A stretch of 64,000 nucleotides of DNA from Owenia fusiformis (GCA_903813345.2 CAIIXF020000006.1:34137524-34201523), one strand, 5' to 3'; counted from the first letter of the stretch, positions 34,854-49,149 are shown. Numbers and translations: made by a program. The notes: a model not told the origin generated them from the sequence alone.

Positions 34854-37800
34854 CTAATAAATTAACATCAGCGCCATTTCAGCAGAGTGACATGGCTTTC
34901 TTAATAGAAAAATAAAAAATGTACTTACTTGGCCCATTCCACATTGAGAATGAGATGATCGTAACCGAAGCCAGAGACCCCTTGAATAGCTCTCGCAGCA
35001 TCTTCTCTCCGGTGGAAGTTAATAAACGCAAAACCCTGGAAGTAAAATTACAAACACTAAGATAAAAGGAGAGAACTTTACTGTACATGAAATAATATAC
35101 TACAAAGCATGAGGAACTGAGTTCCCTATTCCCTCCACACACTCCACTCTATTTTTAATACTCTCAACCTGCTCAAATCTATTTAAAAAAAAAGTGAAGT
35201 GAGGAAAGTGTCCTTCTAAATATTAGAGCAGCTAATAGGAAAACTTTCTCTTTTAGCTACTGAAATAAGAAAAAGTTTGTCTTAACTATAAAAGTGAGGA
35301 TTGGTTTCTTTTGGCTATTAGCTGAGCCAAAAGAGAGTGCGAGCACCTTGAGTTATTGAACTGTTCAAGAGCAAATAGCTTACTTTGGACTGTCCTGTAA
35401 TTTTATCTTTTGCGAGGTAAATTCTGGAGATGGAACCAAAAGGTCGGAACAGCTCTTGGAGATCTGCCTCCCTGGTGTCCTCAGAGAGATTTGTCACTCT
35501 AATAGTCGCAGACTCATCTGAAATTAGCAATTAATGCTTTTTATTATTTTTGTCAAATGTAAATAAATATTAGTCATCTTTATTGTGAATTCTGAAACAA
35601 CTTAAATGTTACAAACACTAAGTACATTACTAAAATGAATACCACAATTTATGAGACTTGGGTGCATCTAAATAGAGTGATGGGACTGAACATAATATTA
35701 TGAAAATGAGCCAATTCTTCTGTCTTGTATTCAACATTTTAAATCAAATATTTCATGTAAAATCATTCATAAAAATAAAATAAGTTGATGAAACTTCACT
35801 TATTTTAACCCTTAGAGCGCAGATTTGTTTTGGACATACATTCCGTGGAGACTGACTTGTCCGGGTATTGATATTTAAGAGTTATAAGGGGTCATCTAAT
35901 CCTATACATTGACTTAAGTCAAAGTTTATGACAGAGATTTGTCTGAAAATTTTCAAAATATTCTGATCACCATTTACCCATATATCAATGATATTTCCTT
36001 CATTTTTCACAAGTTAAAATCATAGATTTACCTCTAATATCATCACCTGATCATACATTGTGATCGATTTCCTCATATTTGATGAGTATTCTTCAATTTA
36101 ATCCAAAAAATAAATAAAAAAATTGTTCACTTCCCGCCACTTCCTGTTTTGAACTTCCAGTCAATATTTTCGAAATAAAAATTTTAAAAATATTTTTGTT
36201 TCATTAAATATTGTGTCTATTTAACTTATTTTGTAAAAAATATGTTGTATGAATGTTAACAAGACCATCAACTATCAAAAGCATCACATTTGGAGAAGAA
36301 TAGCGGCAAATTATTTAAAGAAAAGACTTCTGACTTTTTGCAAACACTTTCAACATTATCAAGTGAGGATCATTTACATGGAATGTGACGTCAAAGCGAG
36401 TAAACTTGCTCAGCGCACGTCTAGGGTTAAATGGTTTCTATTGACTTGCAAAGACAGACATGAACATGAGTTACTGTACCTCGTTTCTGGTTATGCATTG
36501 ACTCTCCTCGTCTGGTTGCACCATCTCTCATACTTGGAGGGATGTACTTTCCTGCTGTTCTACCTCCAGCTGCAGCAGCCTCAGTATTCTCTGCTCCAGG
36601 CTCAGGCTTAGGCTTGTCAGCACTCTCCAAGGCATCTTGCAAGGGGGTTAATGTGTCCTTGTAAGGACATTTTGTTGTCCAATGGTCACCTGCACAGTGA
36701 AATAAGATAGGGATTAAGTTACTTATCTTAAAACTAAATAAATCTTATTACTTCCTTAAAGAGACATAATGCAATTCCTTGCACAGTATTTGATTAGCTT
36801 GTTTCAGTCATGGGACTGTCTGAAATGAGAAAATCCTAAACAGGGGCTTCATTTTCTTGAGTGGGGACATTTAAACCCATTTTACCAAAATAAAAGATAT
36901 TCTTTGGCAATAAAATGGAAATTCTTTGGCAATAAAATGGAAATTCCATATTTGCAAAATCCTAAACATGGAATATTGTCTCAAAATGTCTTGAGGGTCA
37001 TGTGAAGAGCCTAAGACACACTACACCTTGGTCACATATCGCATCAAAAACCACATTACATAAATGAAATGACACACACTACACTTTGGAGACACATTGC
37101 ATCTAAGAGCACATTACCAATAAGACACACATAACATAAAGGATTACATTACATCATGTAGTCCTATTCAAAACACAAAGCAGGTTCTAGACTTACCTTT
37201 ACAGATACGACAGGACACCAGTCTGCCCTTGAGTTTAGCAAGTGGATCTTGTTCCTTCTCTGAGGTCTCTTGGAGTTGTTGCTGGGAAGAGAACGTAAAT
37301 AAGTTTATATTTTGAAATTTTGGAGAGGGTTGGGACCCCTCAAGATATTAAGAAACTCTATCCAGCCAGTTGAAATACTGTATATAAAAGTCATTCTTTT
37401 GCCTCTATTTTGGAAAAAAGAAAGTATACAACCAAGTAGTGAATCCTCTAAAATGTACATAAATGACGGAAATGAGGCCAGGGATTTTAATTATTGGGGA
37501 CATTTCAACTCACCTGTTTATCGTGCACAAACTGCATATAAACATCCTCCGCCAGTATAGTGTTAGCAGGATTGGGACCTGGAGGATCCCTCTCTGCAGC
37601 ACCAAATTTCTTCCATCCCTGAAAATTAAATGAATAAATAATTTCCATCCTCCTAAGCAGGTGTCCAGAATCCGTACCTCCTTCTTCCCCCCTGCTATAA
37701 CCAATTTGGAAGCGCCCGATTAAACAAAATCATGTGATCTTATTATGCGCAATGACTTATACATGATTTATGTCGCAGTGTTGGGACAGCCAATCAGATT

Positions 37801-39753
37801 GCGCATTCTTAATCGGGGAAATGCTAACTGCTTATTGCATGGGGTAGAAAGAAAGAATATATTCTGGATTTTGAAGCCCTGTGATCAGAGGTTGATAATT
37901 TCATGTGTGTCTTTTGTTTACTAACGAGACACACAGTCTATTACTCAGAACACCCAGCATGTTTAATCACTAATCAGGTCTAGATTTCCTTATATTTATG
38001 CTCATGATATTTAAGTTTATATATACCAAAGTTATATACCTTTCTTCTTGCAATAGATTTTGGGACCCTTTTCTTCTCAACTTTGTATGTTTTCACAACT
38101 TTGACTTTCTTTCCCTCATCGTTGTACTTGTATTCTGTAATAACTTTCAAGCCCTTGTTGTAATCTTCACTTGGGGGAGGGAGTTCACCTGAAAATTTAA
38201 TATAAATATATGTGTACAATCACATAACTGTTTTCCTTAGTTTTTTTTTCAATTAGACAAAAGGAAGCATTTCATTTACTTTTTATTGTCAAGTTTACTA
38301 AATATCTACAGTCTTGACCATGCTGAAGTGAGGATTTCCCATGTTAAAAAATAAGAGAATTTTCAAAAGGCCATACATCATTAGATTTAGTATAGAAAAT
38401 GTAAACTATCAAAAGGGATATGTATATAGACTCGAAACAATATAGACTCCAAACACCCCCATTAAAAAATGTAGTTAGCTTGGCTGTACTGCACATCTTT
38501 GGAATAATTTTATATTTGTTATTTGCATTATACACTGTAGAATGCATTTGCAGAAAAAAATTCAGATAAATTGTCAAAAAATCTGGGTTATACCACTTTA
38601 ACTACAATGTATTTTAGGGGGTTGATTCCAAACAGGAGTTTTTTAGGGGGTAATTCCGAACACTAGCATGGAGGTAATTCCAAACACTTAACTTAAATTG
38701 TTTTAATTGTTAGATTGGTGGTATATCATTATATGGTACCCTGAACTAATGATACTGAATCCTGTGACCCCTGCATATCAATAACCCCAAATATAATTGA
38801 TTTATAAGTGACATCTATTTATTCAAAGGCATAGGGTTTGTAGGGGTAATTCCAAACACTAGCAATGGGGTAATTCCGAACACCTAAATCATCATTGATT
38901 ATTTTATTTTGAGATTGTTGGTATATATCAATATATGGTATCTTTCAGGTTATAAATATTATATAAAGGTAGTAGAGGTACTATTATTCAATTCAATGAT
39001 TTGGTTGCCATTGTTTGCAACCCGTTCGGGTTTACCCCCCTGTTTGCATTTGGACGTATTGACTCTAGACGATATTGGAAACTATGGGCTTTCAAACCCT
39101 CATGGTTTGGAAATGGTGATAGAAAATTGACAAATCATTTATTTATGGTCCAAACTGTAAAACGATGAGAAATGATCTTGGTCTATACAATTTGACAAAA
39201 TGATGCGAAAATGTGACATTGTAAACTGTTTTATTCAGTAAAAAACAAATCCAATGTAGTGATATATAGGTTTTACACCCATTCGCCCTAGTCTGGCATT
39301 ACTTAGTTTGCACAAAGCTATCTCCTGAGAGGCTATGTGCAAATATAGTAAGTCTGGCACTTCAACGGGACACCTAGGTGGCATTTAGTACAACCCTAGT
39401 AATGGGTGTTACTAAATTGACAGATGTCATGTGTCAGCATATTAATTGAAACCTATAATACAAGACATATATAAAACACACTCGTGATTAATATCTGTAA
39501 CAAATGCTATCACATTTTGAGAACAAGGAAGAATGTGACAGAATTCCCTCGAATTTTGCGCCATAATGAAAATTCTTACCATCTTCAACTTGATCAACCT
39601 GGTCAGCCCAACTGGGGCCGGTGGAGGACTTCAATCTGAAAGAAAAAATGGATATTTATGTACACATAGAACATATTACATATGAAATCAATGCTCTATA
39701 TTCTCCATAATCTTGTGAAATATGTGTACTTACTCGGTATCTGCGCTTGGCAT
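34854..39753 (-). CDS. EIF3G: Eukaryotic translation initiation factor 3 subunit G
   Basis: eIF3g is an RNA-binding subunit of eIF3, acting in scanning and reinitiation on the 40S ribosome. Exons, in transcription order: 39734-39753, 39580-39635, 38040-38188, 37514-37618, 37197-37281, 36480-36689, 35384-35517, 34929-35035, 34854-34899. Phases agree; 303 residues (human 320). Visible: [11 protein letters not shown] near the N-terminus, the [17 protein letters not shown] block, a CCHC knuckle (C134, C137, H141, C146 in [13 protein letters not shown]), [12 protein letters not shown], and a C-terminal RRM with RNP2-like [20 protein letters not shown] and RNP1 GFAFINF. The first 36 exons-worth of borders are well supported; the last exon (46 nt, tail [14 protein letters not shown]) is the least certain, because orthologues end shortly after WAKP. 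Confidence 0.93.
38630..38945. repeat. Direct repeat in EIF3G intron 2
   Basis: GGTAATTCC(A/G)AACAC phrases occur about five times, and a longer block ending TTGGTGGTATAT-CA-TATATGGTA is present at about 38668-38740 and 38868-38940. Intron of 1.4 kb (38189-39579). Confidence 0.7.
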
Positions 39754-40100
39754 GGCTGTGAAGGTCAAGGCTGAATGACGTCATTTAAGAAAATTGAAAG
39801 AGAAGAATAGACGAGCAACATTTCCCCAACCATAAGTATAAAAAGCTCAGCAAAATGTAACCCCTTTTAGTCTCTTTCGGTTTTCAGAAATATCATTGTA
39901 AAAGTTCCAGTACATTTATTTTATGCATTGTATCTAATAATTCCTTAAAAAAGCAAAGACTTATATAGTTGATAGATTAACCTGAACTGTAAAGTATTTC
40001 CGGAAGTTGAACACGTCAGCCTGAAAATTTCAAAATATTTGAAAATTCAAACATATCTCACTGAAGTTCCAGGTTTTAAAGTTGTAAACAGGAATTCAAA
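39754..40100. promoter_or_regulatory. Divergent promoter region between EIF3G and SEC22B
   Basis: Only 347 bp separate the two start codons, on opposite strands. Two housekeeping genes sharing so short an interval suggests a bidirectional promoter. The pyrimidine-rich CCCCTTTTAGTCTCTTTCGG at about 39862 is near the middle. No TATA box stands out. Confidence 0.55.
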
Positions 40101-43100
40101 ATGGTTTTGATGACAATGATAGCTAGGGTTGCTGATGGCCTTCCACTAGCAGCATCAGTTCAAGAAGATGAACAGGTAAATCCTCAAAAATATTTTATTT
40201 TTCAATTGGTTTTCTTCTGCTGTTTTTCAATCAATTCAATTGAATGAATGAGTTGGAAGTTCCAGCTCATCATTATCGATAATGTCCATGATAGTCAAGT
40301 CAGTTGCTGAAATGGATTTTTCACTATTTTATGAACTAAAGTATTTGCTGACGATGTTTTAACTCCCTCTATGGTCCTTTATTTCAACTTACAAATCCAA
40401 CAGCAAAATCTAATTTGGAGCCACTATAGTCTAGGCTACTGCTAGCCCTATCAGCTGAATACTTTTTACTGAAAATACTGATTGAGCTGCTGTCAAGTTG
40501 ATTCAACATCATATGTATGCCTGTCACCCCTCATCTTAGTCCAATAATCGATAGACAAGTGAATTTGTCCCAAAGTTGTTACTCCATGTTTCTTACTAAG
40601 AAATGATGATAATGATTTGGATATCGTTATGCACGATTTATAACAAGTACTTGGTTTTGTATGGAACACAATACTTGTGTTAGATCGCTAAAAGGGAATG
40701 AATTATAATGTTTTTCAAGAGTAAAACTCACCGTTTAAGGGTTAAAAGCAGTCTGCCTTATGATTTATGAATTGCCTAAAATTACCATTGGGATGAGTAA
40801 GATTGTATGGTTGAAATACCCCTAATAGATAAACATAAATCATAAAAAAGAACATCAACACCTTTTCTCAAGTTATCAAATTGGCTGGTTAGATTTCCAA
40901 TGGTATACTAAAGCTGGTCACATCGATCCTCTTGATATTTGAGAGTTGAGACTTATTATTCTTACTTCATATTTCAGACTGGCAGGAACATGATGGAGCA
41001 TCAGAACCAAGCCAAAAGCCTTTTCAAGAAACTCAACATGTCTTCCCCTTCAAGATGCAGCTTAGAATCTGGACCTGTAACATTTCAGTAAGCATATTTT
41101 AAACCTCGCCTCTGTCTCTCTAAAAGGCTAAGTCGTTAAGTCAATATTCATGAAGCAGTATGGTTCATTTCATTTTGACTTGAAATCCTTCATGTAATTT
41201 TGTTGATAAACTCCAATAATGCAAGAATTCAGTGCTGTCACAAACTAGAATGGGACCAAGCTAACCCAATTATATTTTTTTGACAGAAGTGAGTATTTTG
41301 ATTTGACCCCGTTATACAAGTAGGTTGTTGCTTAAGTTTTGTAATATTTTGTGAAAAATACTAGAATTTATTTTTATTTTTCAGCTACCTTATAGAAAGA
41401 GGAGCAGTATTTTTGACAGTATGCGACAAATCATTCTCTAAACGGTTAGCATTTGCATACTTAGAGGACCTACAAACAGAATTTGTCTCACAATACGGAC
41501 AAAAAGTAGCCACAGTTTCAAGACCTTACAGCTTTATAGAATTTGGTATGTGTTTTAAGTTATTTTAGACACTTTGCATTCGAAAGACCAAGTGCTGTAC
41601 CAGATACCATTGAACCTGTCAAGTAAAAAATTAGAATATTTTTTCTAAATAAAATCAAGACAAAATCAATGTAACAAAAACAGAATCAACAATTCCCAAA
41701 AATTGGGAGAAAATTTGGATTAAAATTTGGATTAAAAAATAAATCCGGAGAAAAATCTATTTTACAAAAGATAATCAATAAATCTTGAGCTTCTAACAAA
41801 AAAGCAGGTTGTGTTGAAAAATCAGAGATTATATGAAGAAATCTGGATTTCTGAAAATCGGTAAATTGACTAAAATATCAGTGAAAGCACTAAAACATCA
41901 GGATTTTTCCTATTTAAATTGGGACTTGACATATGAGGTACCATGTAAAAAAATACTACTTGCCAACTGGCTTGTAAAAATCTGTTTGCAGCCTATTAAA
42001 AGTATGAATTATTTGGATATCTTGATCAGAAAAAAATCTGGGGAGTTATTGCATTTTAAATTTGAAGAATGAAACCATATCAATGCAAAAGTGAAACTTA
42101 TGATTTGAAATGTGTTTACGGTGTCATTTCACTAACTGTTCATATGGAAGTATATATGCAATTCAAAATGTATGATATTTTTGACATCATTTCAGACACA
42201 TATATGCAAAAAGCCAAGAAGTCCTACATAGATTCCAGAGCAAGAAGAAATCTAGGTCATCTTAATACAGAGCTACAAGATGTACAGAGAATCATGGTTC
42301 AGAACATAGATGATGTATTACAAAGGGGAGAAGCTCTTTCAGGTATTCCATTTTCATAGGTATTTAAATGTACAGTAGTTACATATAACAAATTTCTTAT
42401 GTTTTATTGACTAGTTAGAATATATTTGATAACAAGAGCTCACATTTTGGAGGGTGTAACTAACAAACCATCATTATTTCACGTGGAATGTACTGGGTGG
42501 TCCAAAAAATGGGACATGAATATTGATTCTATTGAGTAATTCAAATTTATTATAATACATGTCAACCTGAGTCCATAATACAAATTATGTCATTTTCGTT
42601 TCAAAACGGGTTTTCAAAAACTTGCTAAAAAGAGTTTTTTTGTCAACATAAACAGGTGTTCAATATGTCCAACATTTTGATCAATTATATCGTTCAATCT
42701 TTCAGTGACTACAGGGGATAGGGGGGGGGGGGTGAATCTAAGCACACCCTCCTTTAAATATTTGACTGTCCTGTGGGATCTATGGCTTGGAGCCCCATCT
42801 TGTTTGAAAAAATATATAAAATATCTAAATATGAGATCAGGAATAGGTTCTCTGTATAGGACATATTGATTCACCTCCTTATCACTGGTTCATTAGATCA
42901 CCCGATGCCAATGTATGCGACTACAATGTATGGGGAGAACTAACAAAGTTGGTGAACCATGAACCCCTTACATCTATTCAGTCCCTTAAAGAATTGTTGA
43001 GAAGTGGAATTCATTGTCTCGACAGCATATCAATGGTGCTATTGACCAGTTTATGCCAAGATTGAGGGATATAATTGATCAAAATTGTGGACATGCTGAA

Positions 43101-43605
43101 CATCTGTTTATGTTGACAAAAAACTGTTTTTTGCAAGTTTTTGAAAACCTGTTTTGAAACGAAAATGACGTCATTTGTATTATGGACTCTGGTTGACATG
43201 TATTATAATAAATTTGAACTACTGATATGCCAAAATAAAGATTTAATATATTGGGAATGCTTTTTGATCTCAGACTCAGCGTTATTTTCTACAGAGTTCA
43301 AAGCTTTTAGGAGCTTGAAATAAAAGTATGCATTTGAAGTTTTAGTGCAAAAACAATTTTCTATTTTTGTATTTACCTGTCTAATATTCATCGTAGCATT
43401 CATTTTTGTCAATCATGTACAATTAATGAATGTTTTTGTTCATATTTCAGTGTTAGATGACAAATCCCGCAATCTTTCAACTCTATCACAGAAATACAAA
43501 AAGGACGCTAAATACCTAAATCTTAGATCAACTTATGCCAAAGTTGGCGCAGCAGTGGTTATAATTGTTATATTTCTATTGTATATGAGATATTGGTGGT
43601 TTTGA
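40101..43605 (+). CDS. SEC22B: Vesicle-trafficking protein SEC22B (R-SNARE)
   Basis: SEC22B is an ER-Golgi R-SNARE in COPII/COPI transport. Exons: 40101-40175, 40978-41087, 41385-41545, 42196-42342, 43451-43605. All GT/AG; 215 residues, the same length as human. The N-terminal longin domain starts [19 protein letters not shown] and includes [14 protein letters not shown] and [14 protein letters not shown]. The SNARE helix spans about residues 133-190 with [20 protein letters not shown], the central R being in the expected place. A single C-terminal membrane anchor follows ([20 protein letters not shown]). Intron 4 contains a degraded mariner-like transposon. An AATAAA at about 45536 could end a long 3' leader. 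Confidence 0.97.
42491..43225. mobile_element. Degraded Tc1/mariner-like transposon in SEC22B intron 4
   Basis: The left end ACTGGGTGGTCCAAAAAATG is mariner-like. Outer arms are inverted copies (ATTTATTATAATACATGTCAA near 42547 against TTGACATGTATTATAATAAAT near 43192; TTTGTCAACATAAACAG against CTGTTTATGTTGACAAA). Transposase remnants sit inside: minus strand [18 protein letters not shown] (42749-42802 region) and plus strand [15 protein letters not shown] (about 42900-42945), which are the DDE-domain blocks of mariner transposases. The two fragments point in opposite directions, so the element is rearranged and broken. Confidence 0.8.
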
Positions 43606-45092
43606 GAAGGATTCCTATTAGTTGAGAAGCACAGAATAGGATATGATTAAGAATTGCCCATAAATGAAATGTGTATTTGGTCTGTTAGGGTTTCAAAGTC
43701 CCCTATTGATCTACATGCCTGTTACAAACTTCGAGATTGTTATTATAAGTATATACTGATAATTTATACCGAATACAGAAATTTTTACCTTGGGGTTTAT
43801 GATAAGCCTGTATCCTTCTTTTTTAAGCTGACCCAAATTGTTTTAAATAATACAGGTGTCATTGTACTGTCAATGTATACTATCTTCCAATGTATTTCTC
43901 ACATTCCTTCTCTGTCAAAAAAATTAGTTAGTTCTTTACGAAACCTGTGTAATGAGAGCATTTTATGATGAGCACATTATATTCTTACCGAGGTCAGGCC
44001 AGGTCACATAAGGAGCTGGTAAAGCAGGATTGTCCTGAAATGTGATTGGCCCAATTTATTTACTGTGATGTGCGACAAATTAGTTACCTAAAATGTAAAA
44101 ATTCACAGAATGTTGTGATTAGTTTTATTTAATCTGCAATTCTGTTTTTATTTCTTCATGAAATTATGATAGATTCTCTCTTTACTAGTCTTACTTAAGG
44201 TAGGTCAAGAACAATTTATCTTGCTAATTAGCTTGTACCTGTAGACATACATTATGGGCAGAGGTCCAACGTTTGTCATCCTTTGCCCACCTTAAGTTTT
44301 GAGAAGGTCTTATTATATTTGTTTAAAGTTAATCCTTGAAGTATAAATCATTCAAAATTATAATGAGACTTGAGGGAAGTAAAGTGATCACCATGACAAT
44401 GTTGTCATTCATATTCATTTCAGTTTACCTATATATCATCATGTTGCCATATCATTAGCCTTTAATATATTTATAGTTAATATTTATGAATGTCATGTAA
44501 TTACATATGCAGTAGTCTTGCATCCTTCCAAATCTCAATGTTCAGCTCTCCTTGTAGTGGTTTCATGCAAAATGTGCATAATGAAATGTAGCATGGCTTA
44601 TCAAGGACATAAACTGTTATTGTGCACACTCTTAAAGTCTCTGGGCATAGCTAGGATTCTAAAATATGCGAGGCTTTAAATAGGCAAGGAAAAGTTAGCC
44701 ACAGAGGATGTTATCCTATATAGAACATAATTTTCAATTTTTGGCAAGCTACACCTATGGACTCAAGATACTTGTCACTGGTAAAAGTAAATAGTCCCAA
44801 ACAAGGAGAAAGTTGGAATGTGTCATATGTCCATTACCGTCAATGGTTATGTATGATACATGATATTTTGTTAATTTTTAGTTACTGCACATGATGGTCT
44901 CTTCAGCAATGAGACAACTAGGCTCTATATTCAGTCATGTCAGTTAGAAATTTATACGTTCCAAGTTAATTATGTTTTATGTGTTTCCGAGTGTGTGGTG
45001 CATGTGCCAATATTAATGGTGCAGGGTATTGAGAAACATTTAAAGGAGATATTGGTAGATCCCATAATGCTTTGCTATTATTTAGGTACTTA

Positions 45093-45112
45093 TGGGAGCC
45101 AATCCTCCTTTG
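45093..45112. mobile_element. Solo terminal repeat of the 24.6-kb MITE family
   Basis: TGGGAGCCAATCCTCCTTTG repeats the right TIR of 24585-24889 with one change. No partner end is seen nearby. Confidence 0.6.
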
Positions 45113-45237
45113 GAAAATGTCCTAGTCGTTAAAATGCAATTATAAAGGGTCTGGGAAACTTTGTCTTGCATAACTGCATAATGCCCCTGTTTACCCCCAT
45201 AAATATGGGGTTGATTTTTTAGATCTCTCCCACAACT

Positions 45238-45338
45238 ACTTGTGTATGAAATCTTGTGGTTGAAAATAAGCTATCATTATTTAGCTTTTTGTCTACTACT
45301 GACAAATGGTTTTCAACCACAAGATTTCATACACAAGT
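45238..45338. repeat. 101-bp palindrome with 29-bp perfect arms
   Basis: ACTTGTGTATGAAATCTTGT GGTTGAAAA is followed, about 43 bases later, by its exact complement. Probably a very short foldback element. Confidence 0.9.
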
Positions 45339-46489
45339 TATGATGTTGGTTGGTTGTCAAACAGATATTGCATGTTTTTAAAAATTTAATGATGCCTTTT
45401 AAAGGGATTGCATTCCTTAATAAATTTGGGATTAGCATTCCTCTAAGCTCTTATTTCAATAACTGTTAATCATTTGCATGTTGCATGGAGACTGAGATAG
45501 TATTTGTAAATAGTGTGTACATAGTAATCTAATGGAAATAAACGAATTTTAAAAACTCAATTAAAAGGTTTATGTTTTATTTATTTCATTTTCACTTTTC
45601 ATTGTTCAACATTTCTGCAGGTTATGTAAATGCTCTAAAGTTTTACTTTTATAAATAAAGAAAAAATAACGATACACTGAAACTGGATTCACCATCAAGA
45701 CCTGCTAAGTGTTCTCTCAGTACAATGAATACAGTGAATCATTTAAATTAAGAGAGACAAGGTTTGAAAAATGGTTAAAGATAAAGTTATACATATTCCT
45801 TTAATCCTTATCACTAACCTATTTCTAAAAAGTAAATTGACTCTCAAAATTGGTGAAAATGCACTCATTTTTAAAGGCTATCAATTATGACAATAATTCT
45901 GAAAAATTGTAAATGATTTTTGCATATCAAATCTTCATTTCACTTATGCATTTGATTGAAAAGATCTGCCAAATTAAAAATCTGCCAATTTGCAGATGTA
46001 CTGTATTTTGGAAAATCCCCAGGGAAATTTCAGTATGTGCAGTGCACTTTAACTTCACTCCAAAAATTTCACTTGTGTAAGTATTATTACTTGGATCTTA
46101 GAACAATAAAACTAGCCTAATTCTGAAAATAGTACACATGACCTGAAGAAATGCGTATCGCCAGATCAAAGATAAAACTTGAGCTCAGTCCTGAATCCCT
46201 GAAATTAATCTTCATTTCTGAATCTGCCAAATTAAGTTTATCTACAGTATCAAACCTTTTCCACCAATTTTTAGAATCTTCAATGATTCAAAGAATTTAC
46301 ACTTCTTTTGTAGATTCCAATACACAAGATAATTCTTACATGATGATTGACCATATTCAGATGATAACATCTTTTAATCCCAAGATTTAATTATCCCCAT
46401 CTTGAATAACTAATCCTTATTAAAGCGTTCTTCATTTATTAGCTTCCACGTAAATTTTGTTTGTGAATCAAATCCCAATGTAGCCTGTG

Positions 46490-49149
46490 TTATGAATCTA
46501 AAAGTTCTTTCTGTTTTGAAGCCAATGTAGAGTCCACTTCACTCATTGAGTCTTGTGTTGTGGCCATTAACTGAAAAGTAAAACTATTTTATCACTTCAC
46601 TGCTTTATTATCAACATCTTAAGAAGTCAAATTACTAATATACCATAAATAATTTTAACTCAAGATAACTCAATATGATAAAAAGTATAAACTCATTATG
46701 AAAAGCTACATCCCCTTTATCCATACAAATGACAACCCAAAATTTCTCAAAAATTGAATAAACAAACATAAGCCCTACTCACCAAATCGACTACATTTTT
46801 TACTAGATCTTCAGATTGGCCGGTACCTTTCTTGGCCTTCCTCACGTAATCATTTTGAATATGACGAAGTTTAGTTTTTGTTTTATCAGCCAACACTTTA
46901 GCATTCTTGGCCAGTTGTTCCCTGTGTTCTGTAGTAACCCTTAAAATGCAAGATGAAATTCAGTTAGCATACAGAACCCTCTGACTGTAACATAAGATTT
47001 CACAGTTTGACACTGGTAAGATCTTAATGATTCCTGCCTACCAATGTCATCTTTGATCGAAGATTAATTTGATCAATCGAAATCCAATTGGAATAGCAAT
47101 CATAGAATTATTTAACGCCTTCATAAGTAACTGGCATTAATTATATATTCAAACTCACATGAAAAGCCATGCCAGCTACTTATGAGATTATTAAGATCAG
47201 CATTATCTATCCCAGTCAGAGCATTATTCATTATTCACACTTTCAACCTCAGGGTACTATTTCCAATATACCAAGAAACCATTTGAAGAATTTGTGTGTT
47301 GCTGTACTGAATATTGTGGTCTTATTTATGCATGTAGATTAGATTCACAAAGTCTATTCACTTACAAATGAGTGTCACTTATAAATGAGTGTCATGTCCT
47401 CATGGTCTTGATCATGTTATTATTCTAAATATTTAACAACTTACTTTGGAATTGGCAGAAATAATGTGTTGGCATCTTGTTGTGGGTTTAGATTCATACC
47501 AGAGCTACTGAGTGCCTCTTTTACTACTGGGATATACTGAAACAAAATATGAAAACAGTTGGGTACAGGTTGAGTCAAAAATCTTTATCCTGCTTCTGCT
47601 ATATTTTAATAAATACATGATTTTCCATAAACAATTGCAAAAAGTGACTCCTGCATCTCTATCAAAAGTATTTCTTATGCATTTTAAAGATGTTTTTGCT
47701 AAATAAAAAATGGACATGTTTGGCCCTCCCTGTAGATGACTGATTTGGTTTTGTTCATACTCATTTTGCATCAATACTCGATGTAGAATTGACCCAGAAA
47801 TAGAAAAGATTATAGAATGTATAATAGAATATAGATATACATGAGGAATATATCACCACCGTTTGGACTCTCGAAGGTCAAGTTTTTACTCATTGATGGA
47901 TGTTTACAACGAAATACTAGATTAGTAGATTATTTACCTGGGGATTTGTTGCCATATTAACAACCACCAGATGAGGATTCTTTTGTGTAATTTGAGCCAA
48001 CTGCATCAACATAAAAGTTCCATCTTCAGTGTGAACTGAGAGGCGATCGATAGAAGCTGAAATATCAAATTTATTTATCATTTCTCACAATCAATTAATC
48101 AATCAATACTACATTATCTAACAAACACTTGTATATACAATCAAGCCCACTGAACTTGTCAACACCATTGGTAGTGATAGAGTACCTACCTATGGAAGTC
48201 CTGAGAGAGAGGTTCTGTTCATAATCTTTTTTAAGTTTTATGAAGGCATTTCCAATCTCTGTATTGAAGCTTACAATATCTATGACTTCAGATATTTCTT
48301 CATTGCTGAGAGATACTTTTGCTTTATTTGACTTCTTTCCTCCTCCTGAAAAAACATAAGCAATCAACTTATCAGTTATGAAATGCTTTCAATTATTTTA
48401 TGCTGTTTAATGAGTTACATCTATTGTTTATATTATACATTTGCATTCTATTAGTTTGTATTAAGAGGAGCTAAGAGATGGAGTGTGTGAAGCTTCGAAA
48501 TGAAGCAACCAGGCCCTGCACCCTGGCAGTAAATATTTGAAAATGAGCTGGAACTGTGTCTGGATTTCTGCACCCGAGCGAGAAAGTAAAAATAAATGAA
48601 TTTGAATTCATAAATCGAGATGTTTTGGACAGTTCAGTCAGAATAGGTGAAAACAATCACACTATAAATTTGTATGACACTTATATAGAATTTCTTTATT
48701 TAGAATATAATATAGTAAATCTATAAAGTAAAACCTGAGTTTAGTGAACACTTATGGAGCCACAAAAATGTGTTTACTGTATGAAGGTTTTCACTACAGA
48801 GAGGCAATTTTATACAAAATCAGTGTAGTATGTGCTGAGAAGGGGTGTTCACTGGACACAGATGTTCACTAGAAAAAGGTGTTCATTAAGACAGGTATAA
48901 CTGTAAATATATTTAGTAAATACCTCCTGCTTTTTTATCCTTCTTCTTCTTTGCATAATTTCTTGAAGCAACAATTGTAATTGGTTTTATCTGTAGGATA
49001 GGACCTCCATTGCACTGTCTTGGCTGTGACTGATAGAATTGCAACACACTGCATGAAAACTGTCTACAGCTGCTTGTCTGAGATATTTTAATCGATTGTA
49101 AAATGTTTGGCAATACGTTTAGACCTCTCTTCCATGGCAACCTGATCAT
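46490..49149 (-). CDS. MRRF: Mitochondrial ribosome-recycling factor
   Basis: MRRF releases mitochondrial ribosomes after termination together with mtEFG2. Exons in transcription order: 48924-49149, 48190-48345, 47938-48056, 47445-47536, 46783-46939, 46490-46570; 276 residues (human 262). The start MIRLPWKRGLNVLP is preceded by an acceptor-like TTTCTATCTTGCAG, so a non-coding first exon is likely. The first ~75 residues are basic, as a presequence. RRF signatures: LRTSIGASIDRLSV, VVVNMATNPQ, SSSGMNLNPQQDANTLFLPIPKVTTEHREQLAK, LRHIQNDYVRKAKK. A poly(A) signal (AATAAA on this strand) is at 46435-46440, some 50 bases after the stop. The gene is head-to-head with RBM18. Confidence 0.95.
47564..47736. 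mobile_element. Possible small MITE in MRRF intron 3
   Basis: TACAGGTTGAGTCAAAAA on the left and TTTGGCCCTCCCTGTAG on the right are imperfect complements with TA at the edges. Short and degenerate. Confidence 0.4.

Larger units (their letters stand above)
43606..46489. other. Intergenic between SEC22B and MRRF (convergent)
   Basis: Holds the presumed SEC22B 3' leader, a TIR relic at 45093-45112 and a palindrome at 45238-45338. No gene recognised. Confidence 0.6.
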
